A stretch of 64,000 nucleotides of DNA from Lysobacterales bacterium 66-474 (GCA_001899805.1 MKWP01000015.1:930001-994000), one strand, 5' to 3'. Counted from the first letter of the stretch, positions 40,389 to 49,388 are shown. Notes: generated by a model from the sequence alone, not told the origin. Program-made: numbers and translations.

Positions 40389-40598
40389 GGCGGGCTCCTC
40401 TCGTGATCACGCGATCTGAACGCGTTCAGTCTGGCTCATTGAAGCTGTGTGGCGACGCGGAAGGAATCCATTGGATCGATCAACCTGAGGTTCACCCGCC
40501 ACGACGGTTGCGCCGGTTACCTCCGCGTTGGATGCCAGCAGCGAACAAGGCATCTCAACCCGCGCCATGCGCTTCCTGCACGACAAGCGTTGGCCATC
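40389..40598. other. Non-coding stretch between the IS110 remnant and the merB-like gene
   Basis: 210 bp with no supported gene. It includes the sequence directly upstream of the transposase start, which in intact IS110 elements is the long left end that can encode a guide (bridge) RNA. A short palindrome GAACGCGTTC is at 40418-40427. Open frames here are short and non-conserved by eye. Confidence 0.4.
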
Positions 40599-41276
40599 AT
40601 GAACAACTCCACCCTGCACGAGGCGATAATCTCGTTCTTCCTAAGGAACCAACGGCCGCCGACGATCAGGGAAGTCGCTTCACACTTCCATTGCAACGAA
40701 GCCGATGCGCGCAAGGGACTGAGGGCGTTGGCGGAATACCACGGCGTGGTACTCCACCCTAACTCGGACGAGATTTGGGTGGCGCATCCATTCTCCGCGG
40801 CCCCGACCACCTGCGTGGTTCGATCGGAATCCTGTGCGTGGTGGGGCAACTGCGCGTGGTGCTCGCTGGGTTTGGCCCACCTGGCCGGGGACACCGCCAC
40901 CATCGAGACGCGAATCGGCGCGCTCGACGACTACGCAACCATCAGGATCGAGCACGGCAAGCTCATCGACACCGACTTCGTGGTCCACTTCCCGATCCCC
41001 ATGAAGAACGCGTGGGACAATGTGATCTACACGTGCTCCATCATGTTGATGTTCCGCAACGAGTCCCAGGTGGACGACTGGTGCGCTGCAAGGGGCATTC
41101 CGAAGGGCGATGTCCGCCCCATCGAACAGATCTGGAAGTTCGCCATCGAGTGGTACGGTCGCCACGCAGACCCTGATTGGAACAAATGGTCGGCACGGGA
41201 GGCCGCCGAGATATTCAAGCGACACGGCCTGACCGGGCCCATCTGGTCACTCGCAGAAGATGCGGAACGCTTTTGA
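40599..41276 (+). CDS. Alkylmercury lyase (MerB)-like protein with a CxxC active-site variant
   Basis: A 225-residue protein with a winged-helix-like N-terminus (residues 5-60, ISFFLRNQRPPTIREVASHF) and a MerB-like core. C85 in WGNCAWCSLGLAHL aligns with MerB Cys96; C88 occupies the place of the usual Asp99; C146 in VIYTCSIMLMFRNESQVDDW aligns with Cys159, with nearly the same spacing (61 versus 63). No merA, merR or merT is nearby. It could be an organomercurial lyase variant or a metal/thiol-binding relative with another role. The start at 40599 precedes MNNSTLHEA. Confidence 0.7.
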   Translation: MNNSTLHEAIISFFLRNQRPPTIREVASHFHCNEADARKGLRALAEYHGVVLHPNSDEIWVAHPFSAAPTTCVVRSESCAWWGNCAWCSLGLAHLAGDTATIETRIGALDDYATIRIEHGKLIDTDFVVHFPIPMKNAWDNVIYTCSIMLMFRNESQVDDWCAARGIPKGDVRPIEQIWKFAIEWYGRHADPDWNKWSAREAAEIFKRHGLTGPIWSLAEDAERF

Positions 41277-41376
41277 CCCGCATCGTTGGCGGGTCGCCAT
41301 CTGACAATTCATCCAAGCCGGCGCCACTCCGCGGCGCGGCTTGATCCGGACGTTGAGTCTACATCGAGGGTTCGCA

Positions 41377-41790
41377 ATGAATTCGCCAAGCGCCATCGCA
41401 TTGACTGCCTTCATCGCATGGGCGCTGCTGCTCCTCGTGCTCATGGAAATCATCCGGTCGCAACTCGTCGTGCGCGGGAAGGTGCCGGCAAACGGCTTCA
41501 CTCCTGACAATGCGGGTTTGTCGCCTTTCATGCAACGGCTGGCCAGGGCGCATGCCAACTGCATCGAAAACCTTCCGATTTTCGGTGGCCTGCTGCTTGT
41601 CGCCCTGGCCACAGGCCGCACGTCCATCACGGATTCACTTGCCTGCCTTCTGCTCGGCGCCCGCGTGTTCCAGTCTCTCGTGCACCTTGTTTCCGTGTCA
41701 TCGGTTGCGGTCACGATCCGTTTCACCGCTTTTGCCGTACAAATGGCGATCGGTTTGTACTGGGCTTTCAAGCTGCTCGTGCCGGCGTGA
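41377..41790 (+). CDS. MAPEG family membrane protein
   Basis: Four-helix inner-membrane protein of 137 residues, like eukaryotic membrane-associated eicosanoid/glutathione enzymes. The motif RLARAHANCIENLPIFGGLLLVA (about 55-75, with the RxxxxNxxE pattern) is the MAPEG signature. Start at MNSPSAIALTA with GAGGG upstream. Function in bacteria is usually unassigned; glutathione-dependent detoxification is a guess from the family. It lies 100 bp after the merB-like gene. Confidence 0.87.
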   Translation: MNSPSAIALTAFIAWALLLLVLMEIIRSQLVVRGKVPANGFTPDNAGLSPFMQRLARAHANCIENLPIFGGLLLVALATGRTSITDSLACLLLGARVFQSLVHLVSVSSVAVTIRFTAFAVQMAIGLYWAFKLLVPA

Positions 41791-41910
41791 GACCCGGCAT
41801 CACGTTCGAAGTCGCAGGTGGCCGGTTTTCAACGAAGCGATCACCGGGGCTTTGAACTCCGGACGTTTCCCCGACCGGTGATTCCACGGGCCGGCCATCA
41901 GCACACCGCA

Positions 41911-43455
41911 TCAACGCCCCGCGCTGGGCCCGCGCGCCTTGGCGATGAACGGCGGCTTGGCCAGCCATACCACCGCGATCAGCAGGAAGAAGCCGACGCC
42001 CAATCCGTCGAGCAGGTGGTTGAAGGAAATCTGGGTCGCCTGCTGGGTGATCACGCCGTTGACGCTGGCCGCGTAGCGCAGGAGTTCCCCGCCCATCGCG
42101 GTGACGCCGTGGCGGACCTGTTCGTTGAAGGGATTGATGTGCTCGGCGAGGTTGGCGTGGTTGACCACGCTGCCGCGCGTCCACAGGTAGGTCACGATGG
42201 ACACGGCGAAGCTCGCGCCCACGGTGCGCAGGAAGGTCGCGGAGCCGGACCCTTCCGCGATTTCCTGGCCCTCCAGGTCCGACAACAGGATGGTCAGGAT
42301 GGGCATGAAGAACAGCGCGATGCCGAGGCCCAGGATCAGTTCGGTGATCGCCACGCTGGCGAAATCGACGTCGGTATTGAAGCTGCCGAAGCGGAAGCAC
42401 ACGAACCCCATCACCGCGAACGAGAATGCGGTCAGCCAGCGCAGGTCGAAGCGGGTGGCGTACTTGCCGACGAAGAACGTCAGCAGCACCGGGATCACGC
42501 CGATCGGCGCGGCGGCGAGGCCCGACCACAGCGCGGTGTAGCCGAGCGTGTTCTGCAGCCACAGCGGCAGCAGCAGCGCGATCGAGAAGAACAACGCGAA
42601 CGCCAGCACCAGCGCCAGCGTGCCCGCGGCGAAGTTGCGGTGCCGGAACAGCCGCAGGTCAACCAGCGGCTGTTCGTCGGTGAGTTCCCAGATCACCCAC
42701 ACCACGAGCGACACCGCCGCCACGATCGCGAGGCCGATGATGGTGCTGGAGTGGAACCAGTCGAGCTGGTTGCCCTTGTCCAGCATGATCTGCAGCGAGC
42801 CCACGCCCACGATCAACGTGACCAGCCCGACCCAGTCGATGCGCGCCTTGCGCAGTTGCTCGATGCGCTTGCCCATTTGCGCGAGCACGACAACGCCGGC
42901 GAAAATGCCGATGGGGATATTGATGAAGAAGATCCACCGCCACGAATAGGAATCGGTGATCCAGCCGCCCGCGACCGGGCCGACGATCGGCGCGACCACG
43001 GTGATCATGGCGATGATCGCCAGCGCCATCGCGCGTTTCTCGCGCGGGTAGATCGACACCATCAGACTTTGCGTGATCGGGTACATCGGCCCACACACCG
43101 CGCCCTGCATGGCGCGGAACACCACCAGCATCGACAGGCTGGTGGCCAAACCACAGGCCAGCGAGAACAGCGAGAACAGCAGCACCGCCCACACGAACAC
43201 CTTGACCTCGCCGAAGCGGCGCGACAGGAATCCGGTCATCGGCAGGGTGATCGCCTGGCACACCGTGAACGAGGTGATCACCCAAGTCGATTGGTCCTGG
43301 CTGGCCGCGAGGTTGCCGGCGATGGTCGGCAGCGACACGTTGGCGATGGTCATGTCCAGCACCTGCATGAAGGTGCCGAGCGACAACCCGATCGTCGCCA
43401 GCGCCAGGCTGGCGGGACGGAATTCACCCATTGCTTGTGCTGCGTTGGAAGCCAT
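41911..43455 (-). CDS. DHA2 family multidrug efflux MFS transporter, EmrB-like (copy 2)
   Basis: Proton-driven inner-membrane pump of 514 residues and 14 predicted helices. It has the motif-A-type LSRRFGEVKVFVWAV loop and the DHA2 hallmarks NVSLPTIAGNL, QSTWVITSF and GPMYPITQSLMVSIYPREKR. By eye it is closely related to the protein encoded at 43584-45143 over its whole length, a tandem duplicate. Last gene of the marR-OMF-emrA-emrB run. Confidence 0.93.
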   Translation of the reverse strand: MASNAAQAMGEFRPASLALATIGLSLGTFMQVLDMTIANVSLPTIAGNLAASQDQSTWVITSFTVCQAITLPMTGFLSRRFGEVKVFVWAVLLFSLFSLACGLATSLSMLVVFRAMQGAVCGPMYPITQSLMVSIYPREKRAMALAIIAMITVVAPIVGPVAGGWITDSYSWRWIFFINIPIGIFAGVVVLAQMGKRIEQLRKARIDWVGLVTLIVGVGSLQIMLDKGNQLDWFHSSTIIGLAIVAAVSLVVWVIWELTDEQPLVDLRLFRHRNFAAGTLALVLAFALFFSIALLLPLWLQNTLGYTALWSGLAAAPIGVIPVLLTFFVGKYATRFDLRWLTAFSFAVMGFVCFRFGSFNTDVDFASVAITELILGLGIALFFMPILTILLSDLEGQEIAEGSGSATFLRTVGASFAVSIVTYLWTRGSVVNHANLAEHINPFNEQVRHGVTAMGGELLRYAASVNGVITQQATQISFNHLLDGLGVGFFLLIAVVWLAKPPFIAKARGPSAGR

Positions 43456-43583
43456 GAAGATTTTCGTCGAAGCGGCTGTTGTGGGAAATCAGTCCAGGGA
43501 TGGACGTTCTGGTGTTCGTTGCACGCGGAACATGATGGGCGCGACGACACGAATCGAAGCAGCGTTCACGGATGAACGCACAA

Positions 43584-45143
43584 CTAATGCCCGCCCGCGG
43601 CGGCGGGGCCGGCTTTCTTGATGAAGGGCGGCTTGGCCAGCCACACCACCGCGACCAACCCGAGGAAGATGAAACCGAGCGCGTCGAACAGATGGTTGAA
43701 GGAAATCTGCATCGCCTGCTGGCTGATCACGCCGTTGATCTCGGCCGCGTATTGCTGCAGGTGCCCGCCGGCAGCGACGATGCCGTCGCGGACATCCTCG
43801 TTGTAGGCGCTGATGTGTTCGGTGAGGTTGGCGTGGTTGAGCACGCCGCCGCGCGTCCAGATGTAGGTGGTGATCGACGCCGAGAAGCTGCCGCCCACGG
43901 AACGCAGGAAGGTGGCAAGGCCCGAGCCTTCGGAGACTTCCGGCCCTTCGAGGTCCGACAGCAGGATGGTCAGGATCGGCATGAAGAACAGCGCGACGCC
44001 CAGGCCCTGCACCAGTTGCGCCATGGCAACGTGGTAGAAATCCACCTCGACGTTGAAGCGACCGCGCATGAAGCACGTCAGCCCCATCACGATGAACGCC
44101 GACGCCGCCAGCCAGCGCAGGTCGAACCTGGTGGCGTACTTGCCGACGAAGAACGTCAGCAGCACCGGGATCACCCCGATGGGCGCGGTCGCAAGCCCGG
44201 CCCAGATCGATGTGTAGTTGATCGTGTTCTGCAGCCACAACGGCACCAACAGGCCGATCGAGAAGAACGCGGCGTAGGCCAGTACCAATGCCAGGGTGCC
44301 GGCCGCGAAGTTGCGGTGCCGGAACAGGCGCAGGTCCACGATCGGTTCGTCATCGGTCAATTCCCAGATCAGGAATACCGCGAGCGACACCGCCGAGACG
44401 ATCGCCAGGGCCATGATCAAGGGCGAATGGAACCAGTCGAGTTCATTGCCCTTGTCCAGCAGCACCTGCAACGAGCCGACGCCGAGGATCAGCGTGATCA
44501 GTCCGACCCAGTCGACGCGCGCCTTGCGCAACTGTTCGACACGATGGCCAAGCTGCCCCGCGACGACCGAGCTTGCGAACAAGCCGATCGGCACGTTGAT
44601 GAAGAAGATCCATTCCCACGAATAGGTTTCGGTGATCCAGCCGCCCAGCACCGGCCCGGCGATCGGCGCCACCACCGTGACCATGGCCAGGATCGCCAAC
44701 GCCATGCCGCGTTTCTCGCGCGGATAGATCGACACCAGCAGGCTTTGCGTGATCGGATACATCGGCCCCGCGACCGCGCCCTGCAGCACCCGGAACAGCA
44801 CCAGCTCGTCCATGCTGGTGGCCAGCCCGCACAGCAGCGAGCACAGCGAGAACAACGCGGTCGCCCACACGAACAGCTTCACTTCGCCGAACCGCCGCGA
44901 CAGGAATCCGGTCAGCGGCAACGCGATCGCGTTCGACACCGCGAACGAGGTGATCACCCAGGTCGATTGGGTGAGGCTGGCGCCGAGGTTGCCGGCGATG
45001 GTCGGCAACGACACGTTGGCGATGGTGATGTCCAGCACCTGCATGAAGGTCGCCAGCGACAGGCCGAGCGTCGCCAACGGCAGGCTGGACGGCCGGAATT
45101 CGCCGAACTGGCCGGCCGTCGCGGTAGCTGCAGTGGATGCCAT
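43584..45143 (-). CDS. DHA2 family multidrug efflux MFS transporter, EmrB-like (copy 1)
   Basis: A 519-residue, 14-helix pump, the partner expected for the adjacent EmrA-like adaptor. Shared signature segments with copy 2 include NVSLPTIAGNLGAS, SQSTWVITSF-type and LFFMPILTILLSDLEG. It begins MASTAATATAGQFGEFRPSS. The 160-bp gap to the emrA-like gene and the 128-bp gap to copy 2 share the run GACGTTCTGGTGTT plus AAATCAGTCCA, so the duplication included the leader. Confidence 0.94.
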   Translation of the reverse strand: MASTAATATAGQFGEFRPSSLPLATLGLSLATFMQVLDITIANVSLPTIAGNLGASLTQSTWVITSFAVSNAIALPLTGFLSRRFGEVKLFVWATALFSLCSLLCGLATSMDELVLFRVLQGAVAGPMYPITQSLLVSIYPREKRGMALAILAMVTVVAPIAGPVLGGWITETYSWEWIFFINVPIGLFASSVVAGQLGHRVEQLRKARVDWVGLITLILGVGSLQVLLDKGNELDWFHSPLIMALAIVSAVSLAVFLIWELTDDEPIVDLRLFRHRNFAAGTLALVLAYAAFFSIGLLVPLWLQNTINYTSIWAGLATAPIGVIPVLLTFFVGKYATRFDLRWLAASAFIVMGLTCFMRGRFNVEVDFYHVAMAQLVQGLGVALFFMPILTILLSDLEGPEVSEGSGLATFLRSVGGSFSASITTYIWTRGGVLNHANLTEHISAYNEDVRDGIVAAGGHLQQYAAEINGVISQQAMQISFNHLFDALGFIFLGLVAVVWLAKPPFIKKAGPAAAGGH

Positions 45144-45303
45144 GGATGTCTGCGGTATTGGCCAGTGTGGCCTTCGTGAAAATCAGTCCACGGAGCTGTT
45201 GGCCATGGATGGCTGCTCTTGAGGACGTTCTGGTGTTGGCCGGCCGGACAAGGGTTTCAGCACCGATGCATCGGGCGAAGCCGCGATCGGGGACGATCGC
45301 ACG

Positions 45304-46530
45304 TCAATGTCTCGCCATGCGCGCGCCACCCGACTGCGGGCCGCTGTTGGCGTGGATGATCTGCGCGATCAAGGTGTCGGCCTCGGCGCGGTCGTGCGCG
45401 TAGACGTCGGTGCTGAACACCGGCTTCTGCGGCGGCTGTTGCGACAGCATCTGGCCCTTCCGGTCGTGCAGGTTCACCGACACGTCCATCGACAAGCCGA
45501 TCCGCAACGGATACTTGTCCAGGTCCTTCGGGTCCAGCGCAATCCGCACCGGCAGGCGCTGCACGATCTTGATCCAGTTGCCCGATGCGTTCTGCGCGGG
45601 CAGCAACGAGAACGCGCTGCCGGTGCCGACGCCCAACCCCGCGACATGGCCGTGGTAGGTCACCGCGCCGCCGTACACGTCCGACGTCAACGTCACAGGC
45701 TGGCCGATCCGCATGTCCTGCAACTGGGTTTCCTTGAAGTTGGCATCCACCCACACCTGGTGCAGCGGCACCACCGCCATCAGCGGCGTGCCGGGTTGCA
45801 CGCGCTGCCCGACCTGCACGGTGCGCTTGGCGACGTAGCCCGACACCGGCGCCACCAGCGTGGTGCGCTGGTCGTTCAACCATGCCGCGCGCACTTTCGC
45901 CGCGGCGGCCTTCACGTCGGGGTGGGTGGCGATCTCGGTATCCGAAACCAGTGCGTCGGTGGTGGCGAGCTGCGCCTCGGCGGCGGCCAGCGCGCTTTGC
46001 GCGGTGGTCAGCGCGTCGCGCGCGTGCGCCAGCTCTTCGGCGGAAATCGCGCCGGAGGCGGCGAGACCCTTGCGGCGCTGGTAATCGGCCTGGGCCTGCT
46101 CCGCGACTGCTTCGCGCGCGGCGACGTCGGCCTTCGAGGTATGCACCGTGCTGTACAGGCCGCGCACCTTGCGCACCGTCTGCGCCAGCGCCGCCTCGGC
46201 CTGCGCCAGCGCGACATCGGCATCGGACGGATCCAGCTTCACCAACGGCTGGCCTTCACGCACGTAGTCGTTGTCGTCGGCGCCGATGCTGATCACCGTG
46301 CCCGGCACCTGCGGCGTGATCTGCACCACGTTGCCGTCGACGTAGGCATCGTCGGTGCCTTCGTACCAGCGTCCCACCAGGAAGTGGTACAGCGCCCACG
46401 CGATCGCGACGACCACGATCACGCCGACCAGGCTGCGCAACATCAGGCGCCGCTTGCGCAACCTCCGCCGCTTCAACTGCTCGGCGGTGTCTTCTTCGGG
46501 AACGGGGTTGGGGTTGATGGGGGAAGTCAT
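45304..46530 (-). CDS. HlyD/EmrA family periplasmic adaptor
   Basis: Membrane-fusion protein linking the MFS pump to the outer-membrane channel. It has 408 residues. A single N-terminal helix is at about 32-52, after a basic stretch. The lipoyl/barrel half DAYVDGNVVQITPQVPGTV and the long Ala/Gln-rich coiled-coil hairpin (about 110-210) are typical. The ATG overlaps the outer-membrane factor stop (ATGA). Confidence 0.94.
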   Translation of the reverse strand: MTSPINPNPVPEEDTAEQLKRRRLRKRRLMLRSLVGVIVVVAIAWALYHFLVGRWYEGTDDAYVDGNVVQITPQVPGTVISIGADDNDYVREGQPLVKLDPSDADVALAQAEAALAQTVRKVRGLYSTVHTSKADVAAREAVAEQAQADYQRRKGLAASGAISAEELAHARDALTTAQSALAAAEAQLATTDALVSDTEIATHPDVKAAAAKVRAAWLNDQRTTLVAPVSGYVAKRTVQVGQRVQPGTPLMAVVPLHQVWVDANFKETQLQDMRIGQPVTLTSDVYGGAVTYHGHVAGLGVGTGSAFSLLPAQNASGNWIKIVQRLPVRIALDPKDLDKYPLRIGLSMDVSVNLHDRKGQMLSQQPPQKPVFSTDVYAHDRAEADTLIAQIIHANSGPQSGGARMARH

Positions 46531-48023
46531 CGATGTGCCTTGGGTCCGTATGGGGTGTCATGCGCGGCGTTGGCCAGCGCGGGGGTATCGCCACCGGGCT
46601 GGAAGCCGCCGCCCAGCGCTTCGTTCAACATGGCCCATGCGTTGCTGCGTCGGGTTTGCAGGGCCGCGAGCTGTTGCTCGGCGGCGATCAACTCCTGGCG
46701 CACGCTGAGGGCTTCGAGGAAGTTGCCGACACCGGCGCGGTAACGCTGCATCGCAAGCGTGTAGGCGTCCGCGGCGCTACTGCGCGCGGACTGGGCGTCG
46801 CGCACCTGCGCATCCAGCGAGCGCAAATCGTCGACCTGGGCCGCGACCCGGTTGACCGCGTGCACCAGCGTCTGGTTGTACTGCGCCACCGCGATGTCGC
46901 GCGCCGCGTCCTTGCCGGCGAGGTTGGCGCGCAGCGCGCCGCCTTCGAAAATCGGAAGGCTCAGCGCGGGCGAGAGCGTGTAGAAGCGATTGCGCAGCGA
47001 AAACAGGTCGAGCGACGAGGGCGCGATCAGCCCGGCCAGCGAACTGATGCCGATGTTGGGCAGGAACTTCGCCTTCGCCGACTTGATGTCCTCGCCCGCG
47101 GCCTCGACCCGCCAGCGCGCAGCCACCACGTCGGGGCGCCGGCCCAGCAGATCGGCCGGCAAGTCACTCGGCAACGCCAGCGCGGGAATCGCGGGCAATG
47201 CCGGGCGCTCGATCGTCAACGCGCGATCCGGCCCCTTGCCGAGCAGCGCCGCCAGCACCAGGCCACCGGCCTGCACCGCGTTGTCCGCCGCCTCGAGGTG
47301 CGCGCGATCGCTGGCGGTTTCGCCTTCGATCCGCGCCAGCGAGAACTTGCTGTCGATGCCGTTGGCGACGCGTTTGTTCGTGAGCTTCAGGAAATCCTGC
47401 GCGCGTTGCAGTTCCGCCTGCGCGAGCTCGCGCTGTGCGTAGGCGCCGGCGAGGTCGAAATACGCCTGCACCACGTCGGCGGAAAGTTTCATCCGCGCGG
47501 CCTGCGCGTCGATTTCCGTGGCGTGCGCGTTGCCGACCGCGGCTTGCCATGCGGCGCGCTTGCCGCCCCACAGGTCGAGGTCCCATTTGAAGCTCAGGTA
47601 GCCGTACTTGATGACGCCGAAGTGGCCCGAAGCCAGCGGCGGCAGCAACGGCGGCACCCGCGCGCCGGCGACGCTGGCACCGGCGTTCAGGGTGGGCTTG
47701 CGCGCCGCGTCGGCGGCACCCGCGGCGGCCAGCGCCGCGCGCACCCGCGCGTCCGCCAGCTCCATGTCGGGGTTGCCGGCCAGCGCCTCGTCGACCAGCT
47801 GGTCGAGCTGCGGATCGCCGATCGCCTTCCACCAGTCGGATTGCGGCCACGCCGCCGCGTCCAGCTTCACGCCGGCAAGGCTGCGCTCGGTGTGCAAACT
47901 TGCCGGATCACTGGCGACCGCGGTCGGGTGCAGTCCCCCCGTGCTGGCGCAACCGGCCAGCAATGCGGCGGCAAGAACCGTGGCGACGGCAGCGCCGCGG
48001 CGTGGTGCGATGGTGTGTGGCAT
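46527..48023 (-). CDS. Outer-membrane efflux lipoprotein (NodT/OprM family)
   Basis: TolC-like outer-membrane channel of 498 residues. The signal peptide ends in the lipobox LLAGC (Cys about residue 25), so it is probably lipid-anchored. Two OEP repeats are seen, with PDMELADARVRAALAAAGAA in the first and the tail LSLPIFEGGALRANLAGKDA in the second. First structural gene after marR, 164 bp downstream of its stop. Confidence 0.93.
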   Translation of the reverse strand: MPHTIAPRRGAAVATVLAAALLAGCASTGGLHPTAVASDPASLHTERSLAGVKLDAAAWPQSDWWKAIGDPQLDQLVDEALAGNPDMELADARVRAALAAAGAADAARKPTLNAGASVAGARVPPLLPPLASGHFGVIKYGYLSFKWDLDLWGGKRAAWQAAVGNAHATEIDAQAARMKLSADVVQAYFDLAGAYAQRELAQAELQRAQDFLKLTNKRVANGIDSKFSLARIEGETASDRAHLEAADNAVQAGGLVLAALLGKGPDRALTIERPALPAIPALALPSDLPADLLGRRPDVVAARWRVEAAGEDIKSAKAKFLPNIGISSLAGLIAPSSLDLFSLRNRFYTLSPALSLPIFEGGALRANLAGKDAARDIAVAQYNQTLVHAVNRVAAQVDDLRSLDAQVRDAQSARSSAADAYTLAMQRYRAGVGNFLEALSVRQELIAAEQQLAALQTRRSNAWAMLNEALGGGFQPGGDTPALANAAHDTPYGPKAHR

Positions 48024-48187
48024 GGCGTCGTGGTTTTAGGGAATCGGGCGCCAGTTTCAGGCGCCGCGGATGAATGAATGGAAATGTGCCGGAACGAGTG
48101 AAACCAGGCACTCCGGAATCGATACGAGGTTGCTTTCCTGATGACGCGCGGAAGATCGGGATTTCGACGGCCGGCCGTCCGCCGTGT

Positions 48188-48646
48188 TCACCCGCGAGCG
48201 GCGTGCATGCCTTCCAGTACACGGCTCAACACGTCGTGCAGTTGCTGGCGTTCGCGGGTCGTGGTGCAATCGAAGGTACGGCCGGCCACGGCATCGCAGC
48301 AACCGATCGCGCGCTTGCGCAACGCCTTACCTTGCGCGGTCAGCTCCAGGCGCAGGGCGCGGCGATCGTCGGGATCAGGCACGCGCTTCAGGTAGCCGCG
48401 CTGCTCGAGCTTGTCCAACACGCGGGTCAGTGCGCCGGGATTGTAGTGCAACGCACGCGCCAGCTCGACCGGCGTCATCGGCTCCTCGTGCCCCAACAGC
48501 TTGAGCGCGAGGAACTGGGTGAAGTTGAGATCGACGCCTTGCCGCCCCATCTCCTGCTCGACCTCGAAGACGAACTCGGCGCGCAGACGTCCGACCAGCC
48601 GGCATAGCTGGAACGAACGGTCGGAAGATTCAGCGCCGCGATTCAT
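48188..48646 (-). CDS. MarR family transcriptional regulator
   Basis: Winged-helix repressor of 152 residues, expected to control the efflux operon that follows. The DNA-binding part is MTPVELARALHYNPGALTRV then LDKLEQRGYLKRVPDPDDRR (about 55-98). No Shine-Dalgarno precedes the ATG at 48646, and a near-consensus promoter ends 7 bp from it, so the mRNA is probably leaderless. Five Cys are present (positions about 15, 126, 127 and 136, with others absent from the wing); thiol sensing is possible but unproven. Confidence 0.92.
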   Translation of the reverse strand: MNRGAESSDRSFQLCRLVGRLRAEFVFEVEQEMGRQGVDLNFTQFLALKLLGHEEPMTPVELARALHYNPGALTRVLDKLEQRGYLKRVPDPDDRRALRLELTAQGKALRKRAIGCCDAVAGRTFDCTTTRERQQLHDVLSRVLEGMHAARG

Positions 48647-48653
48647 GCCGAGG

Positions 48654-48685
48654 ATTATACTGTCAAGGCACTTGTTGTCAAGGCA
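48654..48685 (-). promoter_or_regulatory. Promoter of marR with direct-repeat operator candidates
   Basis: Read on the minus strand: TTGACA (48681-48676), 16-bp spacer, TATAAT (48659-48654), both exact consensus. TGCCTTGACA occurs twice with a 15-bp period (48685-48676 and 48670-48661), covering the -35 box and the spacer: a likely site for the MarR protein itself. The predicted start point falls 1-2 bases before the marR ATG. Confidence 0.85.
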
Positions 48686-48768
48686 ATTATATCGAAGGCA
48701 AGCAGGACGACTCCCTTCCGACGCGACCGGCGTCGTTCGGCCCCTGCCCTCTACAAGTGGAGCAAACC

Positions 48769-49254
48769 ATGCAAAGCATCAAACTCGGGTTGGTCGCGGC
48801 AGCGTGTCTCGCGACATGCGCGCCCGCACTGGCCGCGGGATTCGACATCACGGCCGGACCCAGCGTGACGTCATCCGAACGCACGACCGGCGCGGTGTTC
48901 GCCAGCGTGTTCGGCGACCGCCCCTTCGACGACCACATCCATTTCGAGCCTATCGGCACGCTCGGCTGGGTGAATTCGCGCCACACCCGCGCGGACGACC
49001 TGGACCACGAGGTGTTCCTTGCCGCCGGTGGCGTGCGCGTCGTGTCCGCCAACCACCACTGGTTCGTAAGCGAACAACTGGCCGCGACCAGCACCCGCAC
49101 CGACGCACTCTCCAGCCGCTTCGAATTCATGACCAGCGGCGGCTGGGAGGACGGACACCTTGTCGTGATGCTGCGACACATCTCCAATGCGCACCTGCTG
49201 GGCGGCGGCGAGAACCTCGGCGAGACGATGCTGTTGGCGGGTCTGCGCTGGTGA
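48769..49254 (+). CDS. PagL-like lipid A deacylase / acyloxyacyl hydrolase family protein
   Basis: Predicted outer-membrane beta-barrel of 161 residues with a signal peptide (about 1-23). The C-terminal segment VVMLRHISNAHLLGGGENLG contains the H-x-S pair (H137, S139) and downstream Glu (E148 or E152) expected for PagL, where the triad is H126/S128/E140. It ends in an aromatic residue (W161), as outer-membrane barrels do. The ATG at 48769 has GGAG upstream. It is divergent from marR. Removal of the 3-O acyl chain of lipid A is inferred from the motif. Confidence 0.72.
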   Translation: MQSIKLGLVAAACLATCAPALAAGFDITAGPSVTSSERTTGAVFASVFGDRPFDDHIHFEPIGTLGWVNSRHTRADDLDHEVFLAAGGVRVVSANHHWFVSEQLAATSTRTDALSSRFEFMTSGGWEDGHLVVMLRHISNAHLLGGGENLGETMLLAGLRW

Positions 49255-49298
49255 GAATGCCGGCGGGTGGCCTGATGCGTGGTCGCAACTTGCCTGTT

Positions 49299-49345
49299 GT
49301 CATTCCGGGGCTGCCCGCTAAGAGCGCGGGCAGCCCCGGAATGAC
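49299..49345. terminator. REP-like perfect hairpin between the PagL-like gene and sseA
   Basis: Perfect 20-bp stem: GTCATTCCGGGGCTGCCCGC (49299-49318) and its complement (49326-49345), 7-nt loop. It sits between two convergent genes, so it can act as a two-way terminator. It is the most symmetrical copy of the REP-like family in the window. Confidence 0.75.
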
Positions 49346-49388
49346 CACTTTCCATTCTCATTCTCGCCGGAGCGCTTGGAGGGCTGCA

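Noticed and set aside
40403-40762. Plus-strand frame of 119 codons ahead of the merB-like gene
   Set aside because: Overlaps the merB-like start out of frame and shows no family features; the 40599 frame explains the region better.
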